Of a DNA stretch of 61,410 nucleotides, positions 40,910 through 50,017 are shown one piece after another. Source of the DNA: Lachnospiraceae bacterium (lineage in GTDB: Bacteria > Bacillota > Clostridia > Lachnospirales > Lachnospiraceae). The DNA is taken from contig JAGAJL010000016.1 of assembly GCA_017626095.1 (NCBI GenBank), positions 1 through 61,410 on the forward strand, written 5' to 3'. The notes under the pieces were generated by a model, which saw nothing but the letters and a program-made list of their open reading frames with translations, searched no databases and was not told where the DNA came from. Position numbers and translations under genes: made by a program. Numbering within the stretch: position 1 is the stretch's first letter; each line of letters starts with the position of its first letter.

Positions 40910-41365
40910 ATGAAGAAAGAAATATTAAAAAGAGTTTTAATAGGTGTTTTAGGAGGAATTGTGATCAGCTATCTGATTACGATAGGCATATCGATTGTGG
41001 TTTGGGATGGTAATTATTATCCATGTGTACCTACTCTGGTTGATCGATTTGGAACTCAAATCGCAGCTGTTGTTGTCCAAACAATTCTAAGTGCAGTTTT
41101 GGGAGCCGGATTTGCGTTAAGTTCATTTATCTGGCAGCAGGATAATTGGAGTTTGCTAAAGCAGACCGGTATCTATTTTTTGGTAGTTACGATACTTATG
41201 ATGACAATCGCATATTTTCTGGAATGGATGGAACATTCTATATTCGGTTTCATTCGATATTTTGCGATATTCTTTGTTATCTTTGTGATTGTCTGGATAA
41301 GCCAGTACTTTATGTGGAAGAAACGCATTGGCAGGATTAATGACAAACTTCATGAAGAAAAATAG
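40910..41365 (+). CDS. DUF3021 membrane protein
   Basis: A 151-residue protein with four membrane helices (about 12-32, 50-70, 85-105, 115-132) of the DUF3021 family that is nearly always paired with a LytTR regulator. It probably acts as the membrane inhibitor of that regulator. ATG 40,910 follows AAGGTGG by five bases; a GTG at 40,901 is in frame too. Confidence 0.85.
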   Translation: MKKEILKRVLIGVLGGIVISYLITIGISIVVWDGNYYPCVPTLVDRFGTQIAAVVVQTILSAVLGAGFALSSFIWQQDNWSLLKQTGIYFLVVTILMMTIAYFLEWMEHSIFGFIRYFAIFFVIFVIVWISQYFMWKKRIGRINDKLHEEK

Positions 41366-41398
41366 GAGTATCATTTGACAATACAGGAGGGGCATGTA

Positions 41399-41464
41399 AT
41401 GCTTATAGAAACATTTATCTTGGTGACAGAGATTTCGCAAGTAAAGAAAATAATGATAAAATAA
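41399..41464 (+). CDS. possible 21-residue peptide
   Basis: A 21-codon frame (MLIETFILVTEISQVKKIMIK) follows a very strong AGGAGGGG site at the right distance and ends before a terminator. Hydrophobic first half, basic end. It lies 33 bases after the DUF3021 gene and may be a third member of that unit. A longer frame in another phase reads protein-like but has no start codon. Confidence 0.35.
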   Translation: MLIETFILVTEISQVKKIMIK

Positions 41465-41479
41465 TCCTGAATATTGCAT

Positions 41480-41508
41480 AAAAAGCTGGTTTGAATACCG
41501 GCTTTTTT
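41480..41508 (+). terminator. terminator of the LytTR unit
   Basis: AAAAAGCTGGT and ACCGGCTTTTTT arms around TTGAAT, followed by TATATAA. Confidence 0.75.
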
Positions 41509-41545
41509 ATATAATAAAAGTATCTTTTTCGGATTACCCGAAAAT

Positions 41546-41573
41546 GGTACAAATAGTACCCGTTTGGTATAAT
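41546..41573 (+). promoter_or_regulatory. kinase promoter with palindrome
   Basis: TGGTATAAT (TATAAT at 41,568-41,573) is an extended -10. Just upstream lies GGTACAAATAGTACC (41,546-41,560), a 5+5+5 palindrome at the -35 position, which suggests a regulated promoter. Confidence 0.55.
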
Positions 41574-41635
41574 AGGAAAAAGAGGACGTTGCAGATATAA
41601 TAATAGTGGATTATTTTGGTGTAGTGGAGAACAAT

Positions 41636-43951
41636 ATGAAGAAAAATGAGAAAAATAGAGCAAATATAGTAAACGATGAGATATCTTCCTATATCAAGGA
41701 TCAAGAAGCGATTGCCAACAATTATGTAATGAAATGCTTTTCTGTGACAATGATCGTATATACAGTTGCTTTTCTTTTAAATGTGATTGGCATATTTGTA
41801 ATCAATCAGGGGTTGATGAGAAGGGCATACATTCCGTCTGTCGCTATTTATGTGATTGTATGGATGGTTACCCGGAGCATATCCATGTCGAATAACAAAA
41901 TAAAATATTTCATTTTGTTTTCTATCGTACTGATGTTTACCATTACAGGAGTGTTTATTACATATCATGTCGTTTTAGTTCTCCTTTTGCCGATTTTATA
42001 TGCAGTACTTTACTCCTCTAAGCTGGTAATGCGATATGTTTATTTTCTGACCATTGTCAGTACGATTATCATTGTTTATTGCGGTTATTATTATGGATTG
42101 TGTGATGCCAATATGGTATTGTTAACAAAAGAAAGTATGCAGGCCTATGTGGTAAATGGACAGTTTGTTTTGACACAAATAAATGAAAATCCGGCTTTGA
42201 ACCTGCTTCTGTTTTATATCATTCCCCGTTGTCTGATTTATCTTGCATTTATGTTTGTATGTGAAAGTCTTTTCCAGATTATAAACGGAAGTCTGGAAAA
42301 GGCGAAGCTTTCTGCGGAGTTGGAGGAAGCAAAAGAGGCTGCTGAAAATGCAAATCGTGCCAAAAGTCAGTTTCTTGCCAATATGTCCCATGAGATTCGG
42401 ACGCCCGTAAATGCAGTTTTGGGAATGACGGAAATGATTATTCGCGAAAGTGGGGAGGATGCTATTCGCAAGTATGCATATGATGTCAAAAATTCGTCTG
42501 TCGAGTTGTTGGGGCTTATCAATGATATTTTGGATTCTTCCAAAATTGAAGCAGGAAAAATGGAAATTGTATGCGTGGAATACAATATTGGAAGTATGCT
42601 TCATGATTTGTACGCCATGATGAATTTGAAATCAAAAGAAAAAGGACTTCAATTAATTTTTGACATTGATCCTTTTATGCCTTCTGTATTTTATGGAGAT
42701 GATAAGAGGATCAAGCAGATTTTGATTAATCTGCTGACGAATGCCGTCAAATATACCGGTGAGGGAATGGTAATGTTAAAACTTTCCTGCAGAACGGAAG
42801 GAGAAAATGCTTTCTTATCTTTTTGTGTGAAAGATACGGGAATTGGTATTCAGGAAGAGAATATCGGAGAAATATATGAGAAGTTTTCGCGCTTCGACTT
42901 ATCCAAAAACAGAAATGTGGAAGGAACCGGGTTGGGCATGAATATTGTGCAACAGTTTCTTAGCCTGATGGGAAGCAAACTGCAAATCAAAAGCGAGTAT
43001 GGAAAGGGCAGTGAATTCTCATTTGAATTGGAGCAAAAAATTGTTGATAAAAAGGCAATCGGAGATTTTCGGGAGCGATTAGCAGACGCATCAGAGCAAA
43101 ACCAATATCGTTCCGGATACGTTGCACCGGATGCAAAGATTATGGTTGTAGATGACTATGAGATAAATCTAAAAGTATTTAAAGGGTTACTTAAGGATAC
43201 ACAAATTCAGATTGTTGAGGCAGAGAGTGGGCAAAAATGTCTGGATTTGTTAAGAAAACAATCCTTTGATCTGATCTTTATGGATCACATGATGCCTCAG
43301 ATGGATGGAATTGAAACATTGCAGGAAATCAAAAAGAATCATTTGTGTGATGGTGTTCCGATTATCATGCTTACCGCTAATACCATTGTCGGTGAAAAGG
43401 AAAAGTATCTTGCAAAAGGATTTGATGACTTCCTTTCTAAGCCGATCATTCCGGGAAAGCTGGATGCAATGGTATTAAAGTATCTTCCGGCAAAATTCAT
43501 TCAAACCGGCAATCCGGGAAAAGATAAACAGCAAAATGAGCCGGATATTCAAGAAATCGATACAAAGAAAACAACAAAATCGTTGCAGATGACGGTTATA
43601 GAACAGATCGGGGAAAGGTTGCCGGACATTAATTTGGAAACAGGTATGGCAACCTGCAGTGGAGATGCGGATTTTTATTTAGAGCTTCTTTCAGATTTTG
43701 CAGAATTATCCATAAAGGAAGAACTGGCGCAATACTATGCGGATGGGGATTTTAAAAATTACAATATCCGTGTACATGGATTTAAAAACAGTGCTTATTC
43801 TATCGGTGCCAAAGCGCTTGGAGATCTGGCATACGAGATGGAAAAAATGACCGCCAAGAGTTTCCCGATAGAAATTGAAATGATGCAAAAGCATTTATTT
43901 GGACAATATGACAGAATCTGTCGTTGTTATAAAGAAATTGTGAAAAAGTAA
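41636..43951 (+). CDS. hybrid sensor histidine kinase with receiver and Hpt domains
   Basis: A 771-residue membrane kinase. Six to seven N-terminal helices (residues about 25-225) form a sensor without a large extracellular loop, apart from a loop near 165-190. Then HisKA with SHEIRTPVNAVLGM (His near 252), HATPase (NLLTNAVKYT, GIGI, GTGLGM), a receiver with VDDYE near 503 and phospho-Asp in FMDHMMPQMDG near 548, and a C-terminal Hpt with His near 715 (HGFKNSAYSIGAKAL). This is a full internal phosphorelay; the output is not in this protein. The next gene ends in a receiver and is the obvious target. GGAG precedes the ATG by six bases. Confidence 0.9.
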   Translation: MKKNEKNRANIVNDEISSYIKDQEAIANNYVMKCFSVTMIVYTVAFLLNVIGIFVINQGLMRRAYIPSVAIYVIVWMVTRSISMSNNKIKYFILFSIVLMFTITGVFITYHVVLVLLLPILYAVLYSSKLVMRYVYFLTIVSTIIIVYCGYYYGLCDANMVLLTKESMQAYVVNGQFVLTQINENPALNLLLFYIIPRCLIYLAFMFVCESLFQIINGSLEKAKLSAELEEAKEAAENANRAKSQFLANMSHEIRTPVNAVLGMTEMIIRESGEDAIRKYAYDVKNSSVELLGLINDILDSSKIEAGKMEIVCVEYNIGSMLHDLYAMMNLKSKEKGLQLIFDIDPFMPSVFYGDDKRIKQILINLLTNAVKYTGEGMVMLKLSCRTEGENAFLSFCVKDTGIGIQEENIGEIYEKFSRFDLSKNRNVEGTGLGMNIVQQFLSLMGSKLQIKSEYGKGSEFSFELEQKIVDKKAIGDFRERLADASEQNQYRSGYVAPDAKIMVVDDYEINLKVFKGLLKDTQIQIVEAESGQKCLDLLRKQSFDLIFMDHMMPQMDGIETLQEIKKNHLCDGVPIIMLTANTIVGEKEKYLAKGFDDFLSKPIIPGKLDAMVLKYLPAKFIQTGNPGKDKQQNEPDIQEIDTKKTTKSLQMTVIEQIGERLPDINLETGMATCSGDADFYLELLSDFAELSIKEELAQYYADGDFKNYNIRVHGFKNSAYSIGAKALGDLAYEMEKMTAKSFPIEIEMMQKHLFGQYDRICRCYKEIVKK

Positions 43952-43984
43952 TTTCAGGAATGCAGATAAGATGAGGTGACAGCT

Positions 43985-46900
43985 TTGAAAAATACCATAA
44001 AAAAGATAACAATTGTGTTTTTGGGAATACTGCTGAATATTGGAGGAAGAGCGATTGCACAGTATTTTAATCTTCCTATCTGGTTTGATATGGTGGGAAC
44101 ATTTATTGCCTCATATTATGTGGGCATATGGGGAGGTATTGTTGCCGGAGTTTTCAACAATATCATTTCGAGCATTTATGATGTGACAGCCTTGGTATAT
44201 TCCTTAACGAGTGCGATTGCTGCTCTTATGATGGGTATTCTGATAAAGAAAAAGCACATGAGTACTCCGTTAAAGGCGGTTGTTTCAAGCTTTTGGATGG
44301 GAATCGTATGTACCATCGTATCAACACCTTTGAATTTGATTTTTTATAATGGTTATTCCGGAAACCGCTGGGGCGATACCTTAGTGAATATGTTGCGCTG
44401 GTATGATGTATCGGATGTTCTATCTGCTCTGGCGGGAGAGGCCGTTGTAGAAATCGTAGATAAACAGATTTGTGTTTTGGTAGCGTTTTTATTTGTTTTC
44501 TGTTGGAATCACAGGAAGAGAAACCCTAAAAAACAAGTAGAATTATCAGCACTGCTTCTTGCTCTTTTGGTTGGATTATCGGGAGTAATGGCACCTCTGC
44601 CCGTAAAAGCCGCTGAACCGGAAGGAAGAGATGATAATTTTGTGAAAACGATTTATAACAATACAAATGGGATGCTGTCCTCCGAAGCAAATGTCATTTG
44701 CGAAACGGATGACGGATACATCTGGATTGGCAGTTATGCCGGTCTGATAAAGTATGACGGAAATCAATTTACATTAGTCAGAGAAGGTGGACTTGTCAAT
44801 GTTGTCGGAATGATGATTGACAGTAAAGGCAGACTATGGATTGGAACAAATGATGCCGGAATTGCCAGATATGAAAACGGAACCTATACTTTTTTTACAC
44901 AAGAAGATGGACTTCCTTCTAATTCCATCCGTTGTTTCGCAGAGGATAGCGAGGGCAATATTTACGTCGGAACAAGCGGAGAACTCTGCAGATTTTGCAC
45001 GGATGATACCATGGAGGTGCTGGATTACGACATTTCCTTTGTAAAAGACATGGCCATGTATCAGGACATGCTAATTGCACTGGATAACAAAGGACACTTG
45101 TATGCGCTTGACGGAGAACAAAAATGGGAAATGAGGGATTCTTCATTAAAGGACTATTTTTATTATGCGCTTGCATCGACATCTCATGGATTGATAGCCG
45201 GTACAGAGACAGGTGAATTGTTTGTATTGGACATATCAAATCAGGAAATCAAGGCAAAAAAACAGATTGCTATTGAAGCTAGCCAGATTTCAACCATTTT
45301 TGAAGACAGTAAAGGCAGAATCTGGATAGCGACAGAATCCGGTTTTGGATATCTGGATCAGGACGAAGTTTTTAGAAAAATGGAAGATGCAGGTTTTGAT
45401 TCGTCCATAGTATGTTTTCATGAGGATTATCAGGGTAATATTTGGGCGGCATCTACACATTATGGAGTTATGAAGCTCGCAAACAGCCCCTTTATGAATT
45501 TGTTTGAAAAGGCAGGACTGGGGATAGAATATGTAAATGCTGTGCAGATATATAATCATGATTATTATTGCGCAACGGACGATGGTCTGGTTATTTTGGA
45601 TGGGGTAAGTCATAGACAGATAACGGATGAACTGACAGATTTGATACAAGGAAGCAGAACACGTGCTTTATTTACGGATTCAAAAGAAAGATTATGGCTT
45701 TGTACCTATAATGGTCTTGTCTGTTATGATCAAAACGGACAAATTTTACAGTTTAATACCGAAAATTCTGCTGTTAGCAGTGATCGTTTCCGTTGTATGA
45801 CAGAACTGTCAGACGGAACCCTTGTTGCAGGAACGGCAGACGGAATTAATATCATCAGAGGTGATCGTATTTCCAAAACATTGACAGCGGAGGATGGACT
45901 GCAAAACACACAAATTCTGTCTCTTGCTGAAGGCGAAGACGGCGCAATATGGGCTGGCAGTGACGGAAGCGGAATTTATATCATAAAGGATGATAAACTG
46001 GAACAGACATATACGGTAGAAGATGGATTATCCTCCAATATTATTTTGAGAATCGTACCACACAAGGATGGATATCTGGTTGTGACCAGTAATGCGTTGT
46101 GCCATATTGATCTGGACGGAAAGATAAGACGATTGGACAATTTCCCGTATTTTAACAATTACGATATTATTATCGAAGATGAGACTGCATATATTACGTG
46201 TAGTGCCGGAATGTATGAAATGGAAATGTCAAAGCTGTGTGCTGACAGTGATGAACAGATTCGCTTTTATGGCGCGGGAGAAGGCTTGTTTACGGGATTG
46301 ACAGCAAACTCATGGAATGAGTATTCTCAAGAACACGGATTATTGCTGTGCAGTAATAGTGGAGTCATTGTTTATCAGGGAAATCCTTCGAAAGCAGAGT
46401 CGGAAATGAAGTTTGGTATTGTTTCGGCGGATTGTGACGGAACAGAGATATCGATGGATCAGGATAATACATTCCTGCTTGCGCAGGATTCGAAGAATTT
46501 GTCTCTATACGCATCTGTTCATAATTATGGTTTTACGAACGTAAAAGTAAAGTTTTTTGTTAAGGAGCTGGAGAGTAATCCCAAGCTGTGCAATTGGAAT
46601 GAAATTGAGCCGATCAAACTATACAAGCCCGAGAAGTCAAAGTATACGGTATGTCTTCAGATATTGGATAATTCCGGACAACAGGTAATGCAGGAAAAAA
46701 CATATTCCGTTACACGCGAAATACAGGATTGGGAAAAACCGATTTTTAAGACATATCTGGTAATTGTTATTACTGAAATCATACTATTTACCATATTCAG
46801 TATTGTCAGTATGATTCTTTTTGTAATCAGGAAAGACGAACTGGAACAGCTGCAGATTGATCTTGAGAAAAAAGTACAGGAGCAGACCGGAGAACTTGAT

Positions 46901-47884
46901 AGTCAGCAAAAGACGATTAAGAAGTTGTTTTTACAGACGGTTGCAGCATTGAGTGAGGCTGTGGATGCGAAAGACAGATATACGAGTGGACACTCCAAAA
47001 GAGTTGCGGAGTATGCCCGTATGCTTGCAGCAAAGATGGGAAAGAGTAAAGAAGAGCAGGAGGAAATCTATCGTGCAGGCCTTCTTCATGATATCGGAAA
47101 AATACGAGTCCCCGCAGAGATAATCAATAAGCCAGGAAAACTGACAGAGGAAGAGTACAATATTATTAAAATTCATCCCGTGACCGGTTATCATATATTA
47201 CGGAGCATTTCAGACAATAATTATATTGCAGTGGCTGCAAAATATCATCATGAGAGGTATGACGGCAAGGGTTATCCCAATGGTCTTGCCGGAGAAAAAA
47301 TACCTGAGGTTGCCAGAATCCTGGGCGTGGCTGATGCATATGATGCCATGGCAAGTAATAGGAGCTATCGTGATACATTGTCTCAGGAAGTTGTGCGAAG
47401 AGAGATTGAAAAGGGAAAAGGAACTCAATTTGATCCACATATCGCAGACATTATGTTGCAGATGATTGATGAAGACAAGAATTATACGCTGCGTCAAAAT
47501 GATCTGGTACAACGGAGTATTCTTACTGTAGATGATGAAGCCATGAATAACAAAATTATCGCACACATCATGCGTGATGAACCAATGTATGAGATTGTAT
47601 CGGCTTGTAGCGGAAAAGAAGCACTTTCCATCTTGGAACAGCAATCCTTTGACTTGATTTTCCTTGATGTTAAAATGCCGGAAATGGATGGCTTGGAGAC
47701 ATTAAAGATAATCCGTCAGAAATATCAGACTCCGGTTGTTCTTATGACCGGCGATAAAACCCTGGATACTTCGATGGAATTTGCAGAACTTGGCTGCAGT
47801 GATTACATTACCAAGCCGTTTCTTCCAATTTTGGTAAAAGAAATTGTACATAACATGACGGAGAGAACCAACATTCAGGAATAA
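43985..47884 (+). CDS. membrane propeller-HD-GYP-receiver signalling protein
   Basis: A 1299-residue protein with a rare domain order. Residues about 1-185: six membrane helices like an ECF-transporter S component (GGRAIAQYFNLPIWFDMVGT). A further helix ends in PLPVKAAEP. Residues about 205-800: two-component-type beta-propeller repeats (DGYIWIGSYAGLIKYDG, KGRLWIGTNDAGIARYENG, and about eight more), then a Y_Y_Y-like domain to 905, a membrane helix (920-945), coiled coil, HD-GYP phosphodiesterase (LLHDIGKI near 1034, HHERYDGKGYPNGL near 1088) and a C-terminal receiver with phospho-Asp in FLDVKMPEMDG near 1226. It should sense an outside ligand and hydrolyse c-di-GMP. TTG 43,985 fits GAGGTGA best; GTG 43,976 is possible. 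Confidence 0.85.
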   Translation: MKNTIKKITIVFLGILLNIGGRAIAQYFNLPIWFDMVGTFIASYYVGIWGGIVAGVFNNIISSIYDVTALVYSLTSAIAALMMGILIKKKHMSTPLKAVVSSFWMGIVCTIVSTPLNLIFYNGYSGNRWGDTLVNMLRWYDVSDVLSALAGEAVVEIVDKQICVLVAFLFVFCWNHRKRNPKKQVELSALLLALLVGLSGVMAPLPVKAAEPEGRDDNFVKTIYNNTNGMLSSEANVICETDDGYIWIGSYAGLIKYDGNQFTLVREGGLVNVVGMMIDSKGRLWIGTNDAGIARYENGTYTFFTQEDGLPSNSIRCFAEDSEGNIYVGTSGELCRFCTDDTMEVLDYDISFVKDMAMYQDMLIALDNKGHLYALDGEQKWEMRDSSLKDYFYYALASTSHGLIAGTETGELFVLDISNQEIKAKKQIAIEASQISTIFEDSKGRIWIATESGFGYLDQDEVFRKMEDAGFDSSIVCFHEDYQGNIWAASTHYGVMKLANSPFMNLFEKAGLGIEYVNAVQIYNHDYYCATDDGLVILDGVSHRQITDELTDLIQGSRTRALFTDSKERLWLCTYNGLVCYDQNGQILQFNTENSAVSSDRFRCMTELSDGTLVAGTADGINIIRGDRISKTLTAEDGLQNTQILSLAEGEDGAIWAGSDGSGIYIIKDDKLEQTYTVEDGLSSNIILRIVPHKDGYLVVTSNALCHIDLDGKIRRLDNFPYFNNYDIIIEDETAYITCSAGMYEMEMSKLCADSDEQIRFYGAGEGLFTGLTANSWNEYSQEHGLLLCSNSGVIVYQGNPSKAESEMKFGIVSADCDGTEISMDQDNTFLLAQDSKNLSLYASVHNYGFTNVKVKFFVKELESNPKLCNWNEIEPIKLYKPEKSKYTVCLQILDNSGQQVMQEKTYSVTREIQDWEKPIFKTYLVIVITEIILFTIFSIVSMILFVIRKDELEQLQIDLEKKVQEQTGELDSQQKTIKKLFLQTVAALSEAVDAKDRYTSGHSKRVAEYARMLAAKMGKSKEEQEEIYRAGLLHDIGKIRVPAEIINKPGKLTEEEYNIIKIHPVTGYHILRSISDNNYIAVAAKYHHERYDGKGYPNGLAGEKIPEVARILGVADAYDAMASNRSYRDTLSQEVVRREIEKGKGTQFDPHIADIMLQMIDEDKNYTLRQNDLVQRSILTVDDEAMNNKIIAHIMRDEPMYEIVSACSGKEALSILEQQSFDLIFLDVKMPEMDGLETLKIIRQKYQTPVVLMTGDKTLDTSMEFAELGCSDYITKPFLPILVKEIVHNMTERTNIQE

Positions 47885-47947
47885 ATATATATTATGCTGT
47901 ATCAAAGGACAGAATAGAATCATTGCGTTAGGAGAAGGAGAAATAGC

Positions 47948-48295
47948 ATGTTATTTATTGAGTACCCCAAATGTTCCACTTGTAAGAAAGCCAAAAAGTG
48001 GTTGGATGAAAAACAGATTTCGTATACGGACCGTCATATAGTGGAAGAGAATCCTACTTATGAGGAATTAAAGGAATGGTATCAGAAAAGTGGAATGCCG
48101 CTTAAAAAATTCTTTAATACGAGCGGACTTCTTTATAAAGAGCTACAGTTGAAAGATAAGCTTAAGGATATGAGTGAAGAAGAACAGCTTAAGCTTCTGG
48201 CATCAAATGGGATGTTGGTAAAACGTCCTCTGGTTGTGGATGGTGATATGGTGCTTATCGGTTTTACAGAATCCCAATGGAGAGAAAAATTGTAA
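47948..48295 (+). CDS. ArsC/Spx family protein
   Basis: A 115-residue thioredoxin-fold protein of the arsenate reductase/Spx/YffB family: FIEYPKCSTCKKAKKWLDEK with the CxxC motif at residues 9-12, KKFFNTSGLLYKELQLKDKL, and VKRPLVVDGDMVLIGF. Members are either thiol-dependent reductases or Spx-type transcription adaptors; the Cys-Ser-Thr-Cys and lack of the Spx RPI motif (KRPL here) favour the YffB/ArsC-like side. GGAGAAGGAG precedes the start. Confidence 0.85.
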   Translation: MLFIEYPKCSTCKKAKKWLDEKQISYTDRHIVEENPTYEELKEWYQKSGMPLKKFFNTSGLLYKELQLKDKLKDMSEEEQLKLLASNGMLVKRPLVVDGDMVLIGFTESQWREKL

Positions 48296-48351
48296 TGAAA
48301 AGACTCATTTATGGAAGACGGTGCGATTTTTCATAGGTCTGGTAAGAAGTT

Positions 48352-49122
48352 ATGGATAAAAAGCAGATGAATCAAACATCGGAACTGGTTGTATGTTTCC
48401 AAAGTAAGAAAACTGAGAATATGGCTATAACATTGGCAAAGCGTTTAAATGTTCCCATTACAGATAAACCGGGAGAACAGCTTTCGTTAGTTGTCGATGA
48501 GCAATGTATATCACTTCAGGGCTATGGATTAAGTTATTACGGTGATTTTGAACAAATGCTTCATCGCATAACACAGGGCAGACTTCAACATGAGATGCTG
48601 GTTCGCGTGGCAAAATCAAAAGAAGAAGGTAAAAAAGCCATTGATATGACGGCCGGTATGGGTGAAGATTCTTTGCTTCTTGCTGCTGCCGGATATGAGG
48701 TAACAATGTATGAGCAAAATCCGGTTGTCGCTACCTTATTAAAGGATGCGTTGCGTCGTGCCAAAAAACATCCGGTGTTATGTGATATTGTCGGACGGAT
48801 GCAGTTAGTGGAAGGTAACAGTATAGAATTGCTGAAAGGATGTCTGCAACAGCCTGATTTGATTTATCTGGATCCGATGTTTCCGGCACGACAAAAAAGT
48901 GGATTGATTGGGAAGAAGTTACAATTGATTCAAAAACTGGAACAACCCTGTTTTCAGGAAGAAGAACTTCTTTTGGCAGCGCAGTCTTTGCATCCACAAA
49001 AAATTATTGTCAAGAGGCCCTTAAAAGGGACGTTTTTAGCCGGGCGGGAGCCGAATTATTCCATAAAGGGAAAAGCGATACGATATGATGTATTTTATAC
49101 TCCCGGTATAATAGACAAATAA
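48352..49122 (+). CDS. 16S rRNA guanine-N2 methyltransferase, RsmJ-like
   Basis: A 256-residue class I methyltransferase: AIDMTAGMGEDSLLLAAAGYEVTMYEQNPVVATLLKDAL as the S-adenosylmethionine fold, IYLDPMFPARQKSGLIGKKLQ as the catalytic DPMFP motif, and KRPLKGTFLAGREPNYSIKGKAIRYDVF. This pattern is that of RsmJ (YhiQ), which methylates G1516 of 16S rRNA. Length and motif order fit. Confidence 0.85.
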   Translation: MDKKQMNQTSELVVCFQSKKTENMAITLAKRLNVPITDKPGEQLSLVVDEQCISLQGYGLSYYGDFEQMLHRITQGRLQHEMLVRVAKSKEEGKKAIDMTAGMGEDSLLLAAAGYEVTMYEQNPVVATLLKDALRRAKKHPVLCDIVGRMQLVEGNSIELLKGCLQQPDLIYLDPMFPARQKSGLIGKKLQLIQKLEQPCFQEEELLLAAQSLHPQKIIVKRPLKGTFLAGREPNYSIKGKAIRYDVFYTPGIIDK

Positions 49123-49316
49123 TTAAATTTATGTTAAAGTACCATATAATAACATAAGAGATAGAATTTACATCATTTGCCTCTATGATACCAATGGATT
49201 GATACACACCTTATGCTCCTGCAAGCATGAAAAGTTTAACCTTGGTAGCATATTATTAAAAAATACGACAGGGCATTATATCCATGTACCGGTCGGGAAA
49301 GGAATGGAAAGCAAAC

Positions 49317-49463
49317 ATGTATAATAATCGTTTATTAGCGGAAACAAGCAGAAGATATGATGTTAAAAGACCGGATTCACATAAAGGGAATCAGAGTTTA
49401 TTTTTTGTACGCTCATTTAGGAATAAGCAAAGGCATGAGCTTTTCATTCATGCCAGGATATAG
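49317..49463 (+). CDS. possible 48-residue basic peptide
   Basis: A 48-codon frame (MYNNRLLAETSRRYDVKRPD, then a basic FVRSFRNKQRHELF segment) with a weak GGAAAG site, inside a 458-bp gap between rsmJ and the next XRE gene. The gap otherwise holds a hairpin GGCATGA/TCATGCC (49,432-49,454) and a strong terminator. It could be a structured RNA rather than a gene; I cannot decide. Confidence 0.25.
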   Translation: MYNNRLLAETSRRYDVKRPDSHKGNQSLFFVRSFRNKQRHELFIHARI

Positions 49464-49488
49464 CCCATTTTACATACAGGTATATCAT

Positions 49489-49521
49489 AAAACGCTTATC
49501 TTAAAATGAGATAAGCGTTTT
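49489..49521 (+). terminator. terminator before the XRE gene
   Basis: AAAACGCTTATCT and AGATAAGCGTTTT form a perfect 13-bp stem, followed by TT and ATTTTG. Something is transcribed into it from the left; rsmJ lies more than 360 bases away. Confidence 0.75.
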
Positions 49522-49580
49522 TTATTTTGAAAATTTGAGTGATATTCCGATTGAGATGAAAAAAGAAAGGAGTCGGAACG

Positions 49581-49835
49581 ATGATGGCAATGCCTATTAT
49601 TAATATGGTTCAAACAGGACAGAAAATTGAATTTTTACGTAAAGAGGCCGGTTTAAGCGTAAAAGAATTACAGGAAATATTCGGATTTGGAACCCCGCAG
49701 GCCATTTACAAGTGGCAGCATGGCTCCGCTATGCCGACATTGGATAATTTATTAATTCTGGCAAGTGTATTGGGAGTTACCATGGATGAAATCATTGTAA
49801 CAGATGAGATTCCTGCTTCCGGAATTAGCGCATAG
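49581..49835 (+). CDS. short XRE-type HTH protein
   Basis: An 84-residue Cro/CI-type DNA-binding protein made of little more than the HTH (IEFLRKEAGLSVKELQEIFGFGTPQAIYKWQHGSAMPTLDNLLILASVLGVTMDEII). AAAGGAG lies eight bases before the ATG; later in-frame ATGs at 49,584 and 49,590 are possible. No partner is evident, so its target is unknown. Confidence 0.8.
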   Translation: MMAMPIINMVQTGQKIEFLRKEAGLSVKELQEIFGFGTPQAIYKWQHGSAMPTLDNLLILASVLGVTMDEIIVTDEIPASGISA

Positions 49836-50017
49836 TGGAAATTCAATTGCATTTTTGGAAAATATCGTGAACACAAATACAAAAACGAAAAAAGATATAG
49901 AGTAAAGAAATGCGAAATGTGATAAAGAATTGTGCGGATTTTTCCGATAAAAGTAATACACACCTATGAAGGTGGAATCATACTTTCATGAAAAAATGAG
50001 AAAGGAGAATGTATTAC

